NCBI RefSeq assembly: GCF_964204645.1
Contig: NC_134036.1
Span: 496,001-560,000 of the forward strand
DNA length: 64,000 nucleotides
From: Tubulanus polymorphus
Lineage: Eukaryota; Nemertea; Palaeonemertea; Tubulaniformes; Tubulanidae
Reading direction: 5' to 3'
The notes beneath the pieces are model-generated. The model had not been told where the DNA came from and ran no database searches. It was given only the letters and a program-made list of their open reading frames with translations. A program made the translations under genes and the position numbers. Below are positions 42,503 to 54,200 of this stretch, one piece after another (position 1 is the stretch's first letter; each line of letters opens with the position of its first letter).

Positions 42503-45500
42503 TCAATGAGAATTATTCATCGTAGGTCCGTCCGTCTGCTGACTGTCCGGTTTAATCGGTCGGCCGCGCGCATCGAATCTCTGCGACTCAGGTTGATTGA
42601 ACAACAATCGAATGTCGGTTAAACTTTCAAACAATAAATCCATGAATCTGGCGGCGTTCGTCGTTTTTGCCGATTTCTTGCACGAAACGTGGAAGAAGAA
42701 ACGATGGTCGCCGGGGATCATGTACGACACGCCGTAACCGAGATCAGAGACCGGTCCGAATCCACCGCCTGGACTTATCTGTAAATATACATCATTATAC
42801 AATATGTATTATTTATACTGAAATAGGAGGGTGAGGGGAGTTTGGATGAGGGGAGAGAGGATGAGGGGAGTAAGAAGAGTTGGGATTAGGGGAGCGAGGG
42901 AGAGAGGAATCAGAGGGGAGGTCTAAAAACTAAAATTTTGACTAGCTGGAATGAATTGCTGGGTGGAGGAAAATTATTGATTTACTATACGGTTATTTTA
43001 ACGCCACTTTTTATTTCTGGGTGCTGGGGGTATGTGGGAGCTCGAGGGGGATAGATAGGTAAAGGTGCTGCTAGGTTTTCTAAGTTAAAAGGAGGTGAGA
43101 GATAGAGAGTTGAAATAGCTTAGTATAAGTAATTGCAGGACGTTGTAGGAGGTGAATCAGCATAGTATAGGTAATTGCAGAAGGTTGTAGGAGGTAGGAG
43201 GTAAAGAATGAGGTGACATACAGTCACATACCTTGTTCTGATAGTACGGTAAACTACAATCAGGCATTCCAGATATTTGTTGTTGAGGTTGTTGTGAGGT
43301 AGATAAAGTCCACGGAATCATCAACGATTCTTTCAGAAATTCACTTTCGGGTTTCGAATCCTGAAAATAAACCGGAATATGTTCAATCAAAAACTGTTTA
43401 AGAGTTGAAAACATTGAAAATGAACTAGTTCTAATCAAATTCAACTCATTTGTATAGAAGTGTTCTAACTTACGTATCCCATGCCTTTACAAACTACATA
43501 TAAAGCGAATAGATGTCGATCAATTCCTTTTCCATTCATACAATCGCGATACATATTCTGATGAAAGTCACACGCCTGTTTTAATAACTTCTTCTTTTCA
43601 TCGTCTGGAGTTTTACCGTCTGTCATAGCTCTGAAAGGGTTAATCGAATAAAATCAGTAAGTTTACAATTAGTAATACATGAGATAACATCTCTTCTCAC
43701 AGATAGACAAGGTGGCAGCCACTTCTCACCCATTTATAAATCACAAATTTAAAGTTTTCCCTGATCCCCCTGAGTGAATCGGAGACATTTCTAGATTTAA
43801 AATGTTACAATTCATTCATTTTTCATTGAATCACGTATTGATAAAGAAACACGCGGTCAATAGCTTTATCTAAATTGCCCAAGTTTTCAAGGGGTTTGGT
43901 AAAATTCATCAAATTCCCAGAGTTTTCCCAGATTTTTCTGATTCCCTGGGTTTTCTAGGTTAGTGGCGCCACCATGTAGACTCAAAACTAACTCTTTTTC
44001 AGAAGTTCTTTATCAATTATATTTTTATTCTGTAAAGCTAAACCAGTTGTTATATGTATATGAACTTACTTGACGAAAGCCACCGAATATTTCGACAGCG
44101 AACGAACTGTCTCGGTACGACCTTGAAGATACAATCGGGTCATCGAAGACTCGTAGACGAGGGCTATTTTACCCGCGTCTTTGTAATAGGCTAGTTGTAA
44201 GGCTAGTTGAATATACGCGTCGGGGCTAACCTACAATAATCAGACACAAATCATTAGAAACAATTTCAAAAACATTTATATTTTAGCTGAATTAGAGTGC
44301 CCTGTAGTTTTTTTTATCAATGATAATTTTAATGTTTTTAAATCTATTTTCTTATCTTAGGTAAAGTGAGATGAATAAGTAGATATTGCAAGAAAATAAA
44401 TGATCATTATCATTTTCATGAATTTAGGAAGTTGAAGGCGGTATTTTAATTGTAATTGTAAAACAAACCTGTATCTTTTTAACGAGGCCTTTTCCGTACG
44501 ACTTATGTTCCTTTACGCATAACATCAAATCATCATTATTCTGAAATAGGATAAAATTGTTATCAGCATTTTTCAAACCGCGACTAAATTCAGAGTCGAG
44601 TTTTTAGTCTATATTTTACCTGTACGTTCAGCGTGAAAGCATTCTCTATTTTACTCGCTAATACGCAGTTATCTGGTAAATCCCACACTAATCTCTGAGG
44701 GTTACTGCATTTAGCTTTCTGAGATACTTTATCGGGCATCAGATAACCATCTTCGGTGTATAACTTCTCCAGTAACCTTAAATTTTCATAGACAAAAAAT
44801 CTATCAGCAAAAACATTTATTTTACAGTAAACCTTGCAGTGTAAATAAATGCATGGCCAACTCTTGAGTCTAGACTATTTTGGACAAAATGAGATCATTT
44901 TCTGATTTCCTACTAAAAATATTTTCCAATCCTGAAATTGGACTTTCAGCTTGACTCAATTTTGCCACCGGTCCCAGTTCGTCCTCCCAAGTTAGGTGAG
45001 TTGTTAACTTTCACTTGCAATAATTTCAAGTATGATTGTTCATGTAACACTTACTCATTGGTCATACAGTATTCTCCGACGTGTCCCATAACCGGGGCAT
45101 CGCCCCACGAGTGTTCGCAATTAATACCGAATTTACCATCGGCGAAAAACACCAAACTGAACGACTTATCAAACCACATGTTACCTCCGTCGCCGTGTAG
45201 GAGATATTTACCGCGATCTGAGAAATGTTCGAACTTCTCATCGGACAGTACGACCTGAAAATAATACAACAATACAACCATATCAGTTACCTGGCAACGA
45301 AGTGCAACAATACCCCGGTCAGTTACCTAGCGACATTATGTAACAATACCCCAATCAGTTACCTAGCGACATTATGTAACAATACCCCAATCAGTTACCT
45401 AGCAACAATATACAACAATACAACCGTCAGTTACTCGCTAGTAACAATGTTTAAATTTGATACTTACAACGAATACAGATTTCTCGATGACGTCCAAAGC

Positions 45501-48500
45501 CTCTTTGTTCGGTCCATTTTTGAAATACGAATTACGAATTCTCGCCCAATCCGTACGAGGTAGTCCCGTTAACGCCGGTAGATGGCGCTCCGCCGTCGTT
45601 ACCGAGTCGATATCCCGTCCGGCGTTCTCGACGATCCATTCGAACTGTAACTCCATACTCTGACGAGTCAGTGGCTCCCCCTTGCTGTCAAATATGTCGA
45701 TACGATAATACAAACCCTTATATATCACAACTATATGCTGCAAGTAATAAGAGATTCGCGTTTAGATTTCTACTCAATCCTTTAGACGAAACAGTAGAGC
45801 CCTCTATTGGTGTACCTTTGAAACAGTGGTATCGTAATGTACAAGTTCATCGATATCTTCACCTGGAATTCTATGAAATGGGAAAAAAAAGATCGAGTTC
45901 ATAATTTTCATTCGGGTAATCGTGAGAATTTGAATGATTTAACCGAAGCTATTGTTGCTGCGGTTGCTGTTGGTTACCTGGTTGTTGAAAAGATGCGTTC
46001 ATACTGCCACATACACAATGGAATAGTGTTACGTATCAGTAACGGAGGAATCTGTTCGCGATCTAAATAACGCTCGAATTCTAAAAACTGTATCGTCACT
46101 AAAGCTGCCCTGTTTAAACAATAGAAATCGTTATTTCAAATTTCGAATAGATCATGAATTTCAAACGGACGCGACGTGAGTCGTAGTTTACCTTGAACAT
46201 TGTCTAATGGTCGGCTGCCAATAACAATGATCTAATACGTAATAATTACTGTTAATCGCTATCGGCGATCGACCCATTAAATACACGTATCTATCCCTGA
46301 AAATAGCGAATATCATTGAGTTAGGACAGACCGATTATCAGCTGTAGGGGGTGATAGGTATCGGTACACGTACCACCAGTCTGTCATATAGTTTTCGGCC
46401 CACCACGATTTTAACATTAATACTTTTTGTAACCGTTGACCAATCGACTTCTCAAACGCCTGAAACAAAACAAACAAACAAATATTTTCAATGATTATTT
46501 TCGTGAAATAATTCTCATTGTTTTTTTAACAGGACTCCTCTACTTAGCTAACAAGTAAAAACTCACAGTAGATATTAAAGTGTCTATTGTGTCTGGCAGT
46601 TTCGAAATTTTTACTTAACCCCAACATCAGAGAAACCAAAATGATTCAATGATGATATCACTTCAGTTTCACACTGATGAGGGGGTTAAGATAAGCCCCA
46701 AAACTGTCAGAAAATTAACTTTTAATATCAACCGTGGATTTTTCTCGTAAACTCTAGATTTGAGATAAACATCAGTCTAAAAGTCACCTCTACTCAGAGG
46801 TAACGGATCCTGAAATGATGAATTCTAACCTTTGCTTTTCGTTTGATCGTTTCCATTTTTTCGGGATCGTCTCCGTAAAGCGGTTCTAGAGATTCTAATA
46901 GTTTATCGAGCGTGCTGCGCAGAGACGGGACAGGCATTCGGGGTAGCGATGCCTGACAGCTGTACGTACTCGGGGAATATCCGCTCCACAGTCGAACGAC
47001 TAAACCCCATATTTTAGTCGATAGACACTGGTGTCGAGGTGGTTCATCTAGAAAAACATCAAAACACATTTTATCTTCAAGTATAATCTTTATAGTTTTG
47101 TTATAAAGGGCAAGTCTGAAGTCTTAAGTATTTCTTTTCACATATTCTTTAAGTATGCATACATCAAATAAAATAAAATAACTGATTCGGTAAAATGTAC
47201 AGTTGAAGGGAGTGCTCCTTTAAGGTCAATATATAACCAATGCCTGGCTCCATAAGCATAATCATAAATTCATTTAAAACTTGAATTAGCTTAGAATAAA
47301 AATCAGTTAATTTCCAATGTTCTTAGTGAAATCTTTAAGAACTGCAAAACTGGATCTTTGATCAACAGCCAGACGGTGTAGACATTTCGACAGTCAACAT
47401 GTTGAGTTTACAAGGCTGGGAGAGAAGGAGAGGGAGGAGAGGGAGGAGAGGGGTGAGAGGGAGGAGAGGGATGAGAGGGAGGAGAGGGAGGAGAGAGAGG
47501 GGGTTGTATTGTACTTACACATCCATCCTCTGTAAGCCAGTAATACTCTTAACGTATATCTCCTAACGTACATTAAAATGAGGAAAAACAGGAATCCAGC
47601 GGCAGCCGTTACAAATAATATCTGTATATAATACGGTATCCCTGCAAAAAAAATAAAACGTTTAAAATAATATCGAAAATAATGATTAAACTGTAAATTT
47701 GTATTTCCAAGTCTTTGTTACATTTTACTGAAGTCTATTTTTTTGATCCAAAGTTGATGCATTATAATTCACACTAAGTGTATGTTGTCATTGGAATAAG
47801 TCGTCACATCTATGACGATGATTTAAGCAAGTTTATATGGTCATTGTTGTTCTACAACATTTCAAGCAGAACACTTCTACCGATCTTTTGTGATAATTTA
47901 TTCGTAAAATAACCAATACTCAAAATGATAGAAATAAGTTTGTTCTTCTTGAGACTGTAGATACCTGAATGTATATGCAGGAAGTCCGCTAAACGCCACA
48001 GTTGAGCGTTAACGGGTTGAACCCACGTCCAATCACCGATTAAACACATCGACAACAATCCGACCGTTAATCCCAGATTCCAGATCGAAGTCGGCCACAT
48101 TCCGTTCCGGATTAGATTCCTACGAGAAGAGATAAAATCGTTAAGATTCTGATTTAGCGCCTAACAATCCATTATTACACAAAGAATTGTAAATGTTCTA
48201 AAAACACGAAACATCCCAGAAACAGTCGCTTGTAACAATCGGATAAACAACATTGTAACAAATGCCATTTTAGATATTCTTAGACATCTTTGGTAAACCT
48301 TGCCAGGGTTTGATCGCCTCCCGCTGAAGCTCACACCACCAATCTATATATCTTAGCCAATCAGATGCACTACATTGAGCAAGAGCGAATCCATCAGTGA
48401 AAAACAATGCTGATCGGTCAAGTTTATAGACTGGTGGCCGGTAAGCGCCAACATGTCCGCTCAAGAAATCTTGGGGGGTGTAAATACACCAATGAAGGGA

Positions 48501-50215
48501 CTGCAGCCTGAGCTTGTGTTGGTGCGAAACCCGGCGCATAGCAATCAAACCCTGGCAAGTGAGGATGCTGGTTAACTAACTTCATAACCAAATCTGATGT
48601 TACTGTAGCTCTGAGTTGAACAGCAGTTATATACGTGCCACTGCGTAACCCAATATTCTAATATATTCATTGTTTGAAATAAGCTATTATTTGCCCGGTG
48701 TTCAAACCATTCAACTATTGATTTTAGAAACTGCATTGATGGATTTCTATAATAACTTATTCTATCTAATAATGATTTCATTTCTTTTCATACAGATCAA
48801 ATGGATTCTATAATTGTTTGCAAGATATGACTCGAATTGTCATTTGGCTTCCATCTCTAAATTGAAGGTAAGGATATTCGTCAATAATTTGAAATTTTCA
48901 CGGATCTTGGTTTGTCTTGATTACTTTCATTGCGGTTCAATGTTATTTCAATGGATAATGATTATTAAGAATTCCTAGCGAAAGGGAGATATTATATGAT
49001 TAGGAAGACTTAATAGCTTAATAAAAATCAATCGACAAAAGAAATTAGATTTTAAATCAATTTGAAGAAAATTAATGAAATTAAATGAATCTTTTAAAAC
49101 AATCATTTTGAATTGAAATAACGGAGAGATATTATAAGAAGTACACGTGTACTTAATATTCATAAACGACCTATTTAAACCGATATGATTGTGGTTATCA
49201 ATGTCCAGTAAACGTAGGCGCGCGTGAAGGACTCAACTAAATCATTTATAACAATTAGAGAGAATCTAATGAGCTGAGATTGATAGACTTTTATTAGACT
49301 TTGATCTCAGAGATGCCTAATACACACAATTATAGATTAGCGGTTAGAGTATAGCAGGAATTTACTATTCAGAACTGGGTGACCTAGTGACATAATATAT
49401 AGGCCGTTCCACCGCTAACCTAGTGTTTGTATGACACAAAACATGTGACTGGTTGTGTGTAAAATATAAAACTGATTGTCACGTGCAACTGAGACATTAA
49501 ATCTTAATCCTAATCCTAATCCTAAGATTAGGTAAGCATAGCTTTCTTCTGAATCTGATCAAAATTGCATATATCAATGATAATAATATACTGATTTTAC
49601 ACTTTTAAAATGGGGTGCCCTAAAGAGTGGTCCTTACTGATCAGCTGATCCAATGGTACTTCCTCCAGCATCCTACTGATAACTCAGAGGCTGCAGTTGG
49701 TCAATAGTTGGTTAAAGATAACCAGTGGATAAATGCCATTAACAATGAAGTTTTAATCGTCACTATATGTCAACTATCAACTGGTTAACTCTAACCAACA
49801 TTTGAGCAACTGCAGCCCGTGACTGGGTCCAGACTGGGTGTGTTGTAGGGTGCACTGATGCGCAGTGGTGTATGGAATTTGACCCTACTGCCCTGCACAA
49901 GGCAGCAGGGGGTCCAGTCCAGGGAACAAGGAATTGGGAAAAATCAGCTGGACCCATCAGCAGGCCCTACCCCCTACTGAAATGGCTAATACCTCATAGA
50001 TAAAAGTCCTGATCGTCTTGTGTGATCGATCAATTTTACTGTAAATCAAATTTGTATTAATTGACGTGAGCGGAAAATCGACAGACTAACCTGGTCCGAA
50101 AGAATCGTCGTAGAATAGATTTTCTCCATTCCCTGATGAAATCTCGTCCCGGGTCGACTCCTTCTTCTAAATAATGAACCCTCGGTTCACTGGTAGCGCT
50201 TCTAGCTTCAGCCAT
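42503..50215 (-). CDS. CPT1: Carnitine O-palmitoyltransferase 1, outer mitochondrial membrane
   Basis: Transfers long-chain acyl groups from CoA to carnitine, the controlled step of mitochondrial fatty-acid entry. Coding exons downward: 50091-50215, 47965-48119, 47519-47641, 46830-47047, 46374-46459, 46192-46296, 45978-46109, 45816-45870, 45468-45737, 45055-45254, 44620-44776, 44469-44540, 44070-44230, 43474-43630, 43232-43360, 42503-42778; 2,421 nt, 806 aa (human CPT1A 773). Two membrane helices (about 54-70 and 100-119) flank the short loop. Catalytic His471 sits in [30 protein letters not shown]-like [15 protein letters not shown] and [20 protein letters not shown] are conserved. The N-terminus begins MAEAR: Glu3 is kept but the human His5 is Arg. 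A ~30-residue C-terminal tail is extra. Confidence 0.96.
45265..45445. repeat. 36-bp tandem repeat in a CPT1 intron
   Basis: Four units of CAGTTACCTAGCGACATTAT plus GTAACAATACCCCAAT fill the short intron between exons 45468-45737 and 45055-45254. Unit ends vary (CTGGCAACG, CTAGCAACA). Confidence 0.85.
47405..47505. repeat. GGAGAGGGA purine tract in a CPT1 intron
   Basis: About 100 bp of G/A-only words (GGGAGGAGAGG) lie just downstream, on the minus strand, of the exon 47519-47641. A looser purine-rich stretch is at 42825-42925. Confidence 0.8.
48299..48559. mobile_element. hAT-like MITE in CPT1 intron 1
   Basis: A 261-bp segment has near-perfect 19-bp inverted ends, CTTGCCAGGGTTTGATCGC and GCAATCAAACCCTGGCAAG (one mismatch). 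The CAGGGTTT core resembles hAT-type termini, but no clear 8-bp target duplication is visible. It contains no transposase; the 92-codon minus-strand frame across it does not resemble one. Confidence 0.72.
49689..49818. mobile_element. M3 copy in CPT1 intron 1
   Basis: It runs from GGCTGCAGTTGGTCAATAGT to CAACATTTGAGCAACTGCAG with GATAACCAGTGGAT and ATCAACTGGTTAACTCTAAC as inner arms. It lies in the CPT1 intron between coding exons 50091-50215 and 47965-48119. Confidence 0.75.
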
Positions 50216-51240
50216 TATCGCAGCTCTCTGTATTCGACAATCCGATCACCAGTTTCAGGAGCCTGATCAAAATAGAGGCGATTTCATTGTTGTGTGGTCG
50301 AGGTCAGTGTTTACTGCGTCAGTAGTAACCTGCTGGTAGCGGCTTCAGGTCTATCCCCGGTCACCGCTTTCTCGCGCCTCTAGAAAAATACAAACTCGAC
50401 AGCTGCACACACGGAACGACAGTACACTTGCCGCAGTAAGCATTGCCTTGCCAAATTAAATCAAATTTGAAATACGCTTTATTGATCGTAAATGTTCCCG
50501 AAATGCTCGGCTATTCTTAGTTACCCCCTCAAATGCCATATCGAAAAGAAATATATATAAATATTACACAATCTGGGAATATTTTCAGATTATTTCGAGG
50601 TCTAGGAATCGAGAAAATCAACTTTCTAATTTTGAAGCGGGCCTAAACCCGGAAGTAAATGCGTCCAATTCAACGCAATATAATTTTATTGACAGATTCC
50701 GGATTAAAATGAGGATGAAATAATGTCTGTTTTGATAGTTTTATCGTACACGAATATCGTAATGTAAGTTTCCTATTGATTTTCTAAAATGCGGAGAGTC
50801 TGAATTTATATATGTTGACGAAGGAGCAAAGCTCAAACCCTAGCTTTGGAGGATAAAACCAGCAGTCGCAATAGGCCTATCAAAAAAGAGTGTTAGAGAT
50901 GGATGATATGCTATGCAACCCACCCAGCCAGTGCATCCCTCCCTCCTGTAGGTAAATACAGCACATGTCACAATATGATAGTGGATGGATAATACCGGTA
51001 TCTATTAGATACTGGTATCATCCATCAACTTTCATATGTGATAAGCCCCTGGCTGTCATCTGGTCACTATGCTAAACCAGGATACTTTGGGGTAAGTCAG
51101 TCATTGACACTTGACTCATTTACTGAGCTGACTTCCAGAGTCCCTGTGTCTTTAGAATATGACGACTAAAGATTTGACATTATTATTATTATTTGTGACG
51201 TGTAATTATTTTTTGCAGCTGATACGTGCAAGTTGCAGAA
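50216..51240. promoter_or_regulatory. Shared divergent promoter region of CPT1 and RALBP1
   Basis: CPT1 starts at 50215 on the minus strand; RALBP1 starts at 51241 on the plus strand with a likely 5' UTR exon ending at 50763 (donor GTAAGT) and a UTR-plus-coding exon from 51219 (TTTTTTGCAG acceptor). The probable transcription starts are thus within about 500 bp. I see no decisive TATA box. Confidence 0.55.
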
Positions 51241-54200
51241 ATGAATGCGAGTATTAGTTTCGACAGTCCTGACGTTCAAAAAGAGTTCCCCGGTTTATAC
51301 ACATCATCGAGACCAGACGATCAGACTCATTGTAAGTATGGTCTATACTAGTCAGTAACTCAGTAACATGACTGTGGTTTAGTTTCACGATCGGATAGTT
51401 TCACAAACCACAAACCCATCCGATTATAAAAAGCTTACCACCAACGATTAGGTAACTAACTAGGTCTATACCTAACCCTGTCTCGTTTAGAGATCCCACT
51501 GTCAGAGAGTCCTATAGTCTAGTATCTAGCCGTTGTTCCCAGGGGAACTGGTACATCATCTGGTATTCGGACTAAGGACCTTATTGTGAAGTTACCCTAC
51601 ACTCTCTGACATGTACATCGGTACAGCGCTTGCTGGAAGCAAATCAGTAAAAGAGCTCTTATTCCTTAAGGCCTGTGTCCATGATACCACATTTTTTCAA
51701 TTTTTAGAAAATAGGAATGAAAATTCTAGGACTCGTGCCAATTCAATAAGTATTACATTTAGCCCCTTGTTAAGTGCCCCCAGGGCTCGGTTTCACAAAA
51801 AAGTTAAACTCAAATTTTTGGTGTAATTGCCACCATTGGTTACTTCATGTTTTCAATGAGGACAACAATTCAAACTTTGTTTGAAATTCTTTGAATTTCG
51901 ATTTAATTTGGTTGTTGTTCGTAGATGAAGAAAGCGAACCGGAGCGCGTGAAGAAAAAAGAACGCGACGGAAAGAAAAAAGAAAAGAAAGAGAAAAAAGA
52001 CAAAGGATACAAACAGTTTGAGGAGGAGAATTCGGACGATGAATTCACACCGGCCGTCGACGAAATCAAGTAAGTCCGAAAAATCGATTTAATTCTCCTC
52101 GACAAATTGCTTGAATTTCATGAAATGTTTATTTCCCGAATTATTTCTGTAAAATTTATTTCGTCAAAACTATTTCAATTTATTTCGTTTATTATTTGTG
52201 TTGTTTTTTTTTTTCGTGCAAAATTCATCAAAAACTAATATTTTCGTCTGTAGAAAATGTGAATCCCCATCTATAGCTACCCTATTCCACATGCCAGGGT
52301 AAGTGTTGTCGCTATGGAATCTGAGCTGTTACTGCTGCTGCTGCTGCTGCAGCTGCTGCTGCTGCTAAATGTCTCACAAATTTGCTTATCCGTTCGTTCA
52401 GTACATTAAAAGTTATCTCTCCCTTTATCAAGAAGGTGCTACGAATAATTCTGAAAATAATTGTCGAAATGATTTTTTTATCGCTTTTCGATATATCCTT
52501 ACATAATCAATAACTAAAGCTTCAGTAAAACTGACCCGCCCGTCCTCAGGTACCAGGGTATCTTTCATCAATTACAGTAAACCTCCACCTAAGGTCATTA
52601 TGGTTAGTTATTGTGATCGCTATATCAATGACTTATCCGAATGATGACTTACAGTAAGTCGTTTACCGGTAAATTTGATTGTATTTCGAATTTTTTAAAC
52701 GCTACAGTTATATTTAGTATATGAAACTCATTTTCACCCGGTGTCTTTGCTTTATTCGCTCCTGTGTCTCTCACCAGCGGCTAATGTGAAATATGTTATC
52801 AATTACGAATGTTTTGATCTCACTCAACGTTTAAAGAAAGATGTCCTAAATATTTCACCGGTGTATTTTATTTCATGTTAGCTTCACAATATTTATGTTT
52901 TTTCCGCGTCGATTTCCTCCCCTAATCATTATCTCTACGTCTATGATACTGTCATTAACCGACGAGAATTAAGAGAAATTTCATCTGAGCTCAATCAAAT
53001 ATCCCGGTCTCTGTGAGGCATCCGGTAAGCCACAAACCCCTCAGAAATGTGGAGAGATCACAATGACAAGTGCCCAGGAATGACTGGTTTGGATGGTCAA
53101 ACCCCTAATCAGGCTATCTTTGTACAATTAATTCTTTAGTTGAGTTCATCGAAAAGTTGAAGGTTCTCATAATTCATTTTTGCTCTGTTTGCATAACCTC
53201 GCCTGGAATCTGAGCGATATTTGATGACTGTATTTTCAGGAGTCCTCTGCGTTCGAAAAAGCACGGAAAACCAAGTTTCAAATTCGCGAAACCCGAAAAA
53301 TTCCAAGGCATCATGATCAAGAAGAAAGAGAAAGATCCGGAGAAGAAAGAACGCAAGAAAGATGGCGCCGGTAGTAATAATACAGGTGGCAGCAGCGGAG
53401 GAGGGGTCGGGATGAAACGATTGAAGAAGAAAAAACCAGCGACAGATTTAAATTGTAATTAACCAATCGAATCGATCGATTCAAATTAGTTATAACCGAT
53501 TAACCAGTATTTCGAATGTTTGTATATTTACAGCCAACGATTACAAACCGATATTCGGAGTCGCGTTGACGGTCGCCGTGGCAAGAAGCAGGTCACATGA
53601 CGGGATAATGTTACCGGCGATATTTCGAGAATGTATAGATTATATCGAAGAGCACGGTTAGTCTGACGCAATATCCTCTGTTAACTAAATATTTGAAATC
53701 AAGACCTTTGATGTAATACTGTAATAGGGTGGCGCCACTTACCACAATATCAGGGTATTTCTTTCCTTCAAGAAAGTGAGATTAGTCCCATGGAAACATC
53801 TTGGAGTCTACTGTATTTTTTGGGATAAATGAAATCAATTGGCGTCTGTATCTGTCTGTCTGTCTCTGTGCGTCTGTTTTTGTGCATCTGTATCTGTGCG
53901 TCTGTCTCCGTCTGTCTGTCTCTGTGCGTCTGTTTTTGTGCATCTGTATCTGTCCGTCTGTCTCCGTCCATCTGCTGAATATTTTCCGTTTTTTTTTCCA
54001 CACAGGTTTATCATGCGAAGGAATCTATCGAATATCGGGCGTAAAATCGAAGATACAATCGTTGAAAGATAGCTACAATAGAGGGCGCCCGGTGTTTCTG
54101 TACGAACACGAACCGAACATCGTCGCTAGTTTGTTAAAACTGTTTCTACGGGAACTACCAGAACCGGTACTCACCACTCAACTAATGCCGAAATTCGAAG

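Larger units (their letters stand above)
47966..50090. other. CPT1 intron 1 region
   Basis: The 2-kb intron between coding exons 1 and 2 (48120-50090) holds the hAT-like element at 48299, an M3 copy at 49689 and (TAATCC)n-like CCTAATCCTAATCCTAA at about 49505-49527. The rest is AT-rich and unremarkable. Confidence 0.6.

Noticed and set aside
48270-48548. 92-codon minus-strand frame within the hAT-like element
   Set aside because: No transposase motif; the element is only 261 bp and the frame spans its end.
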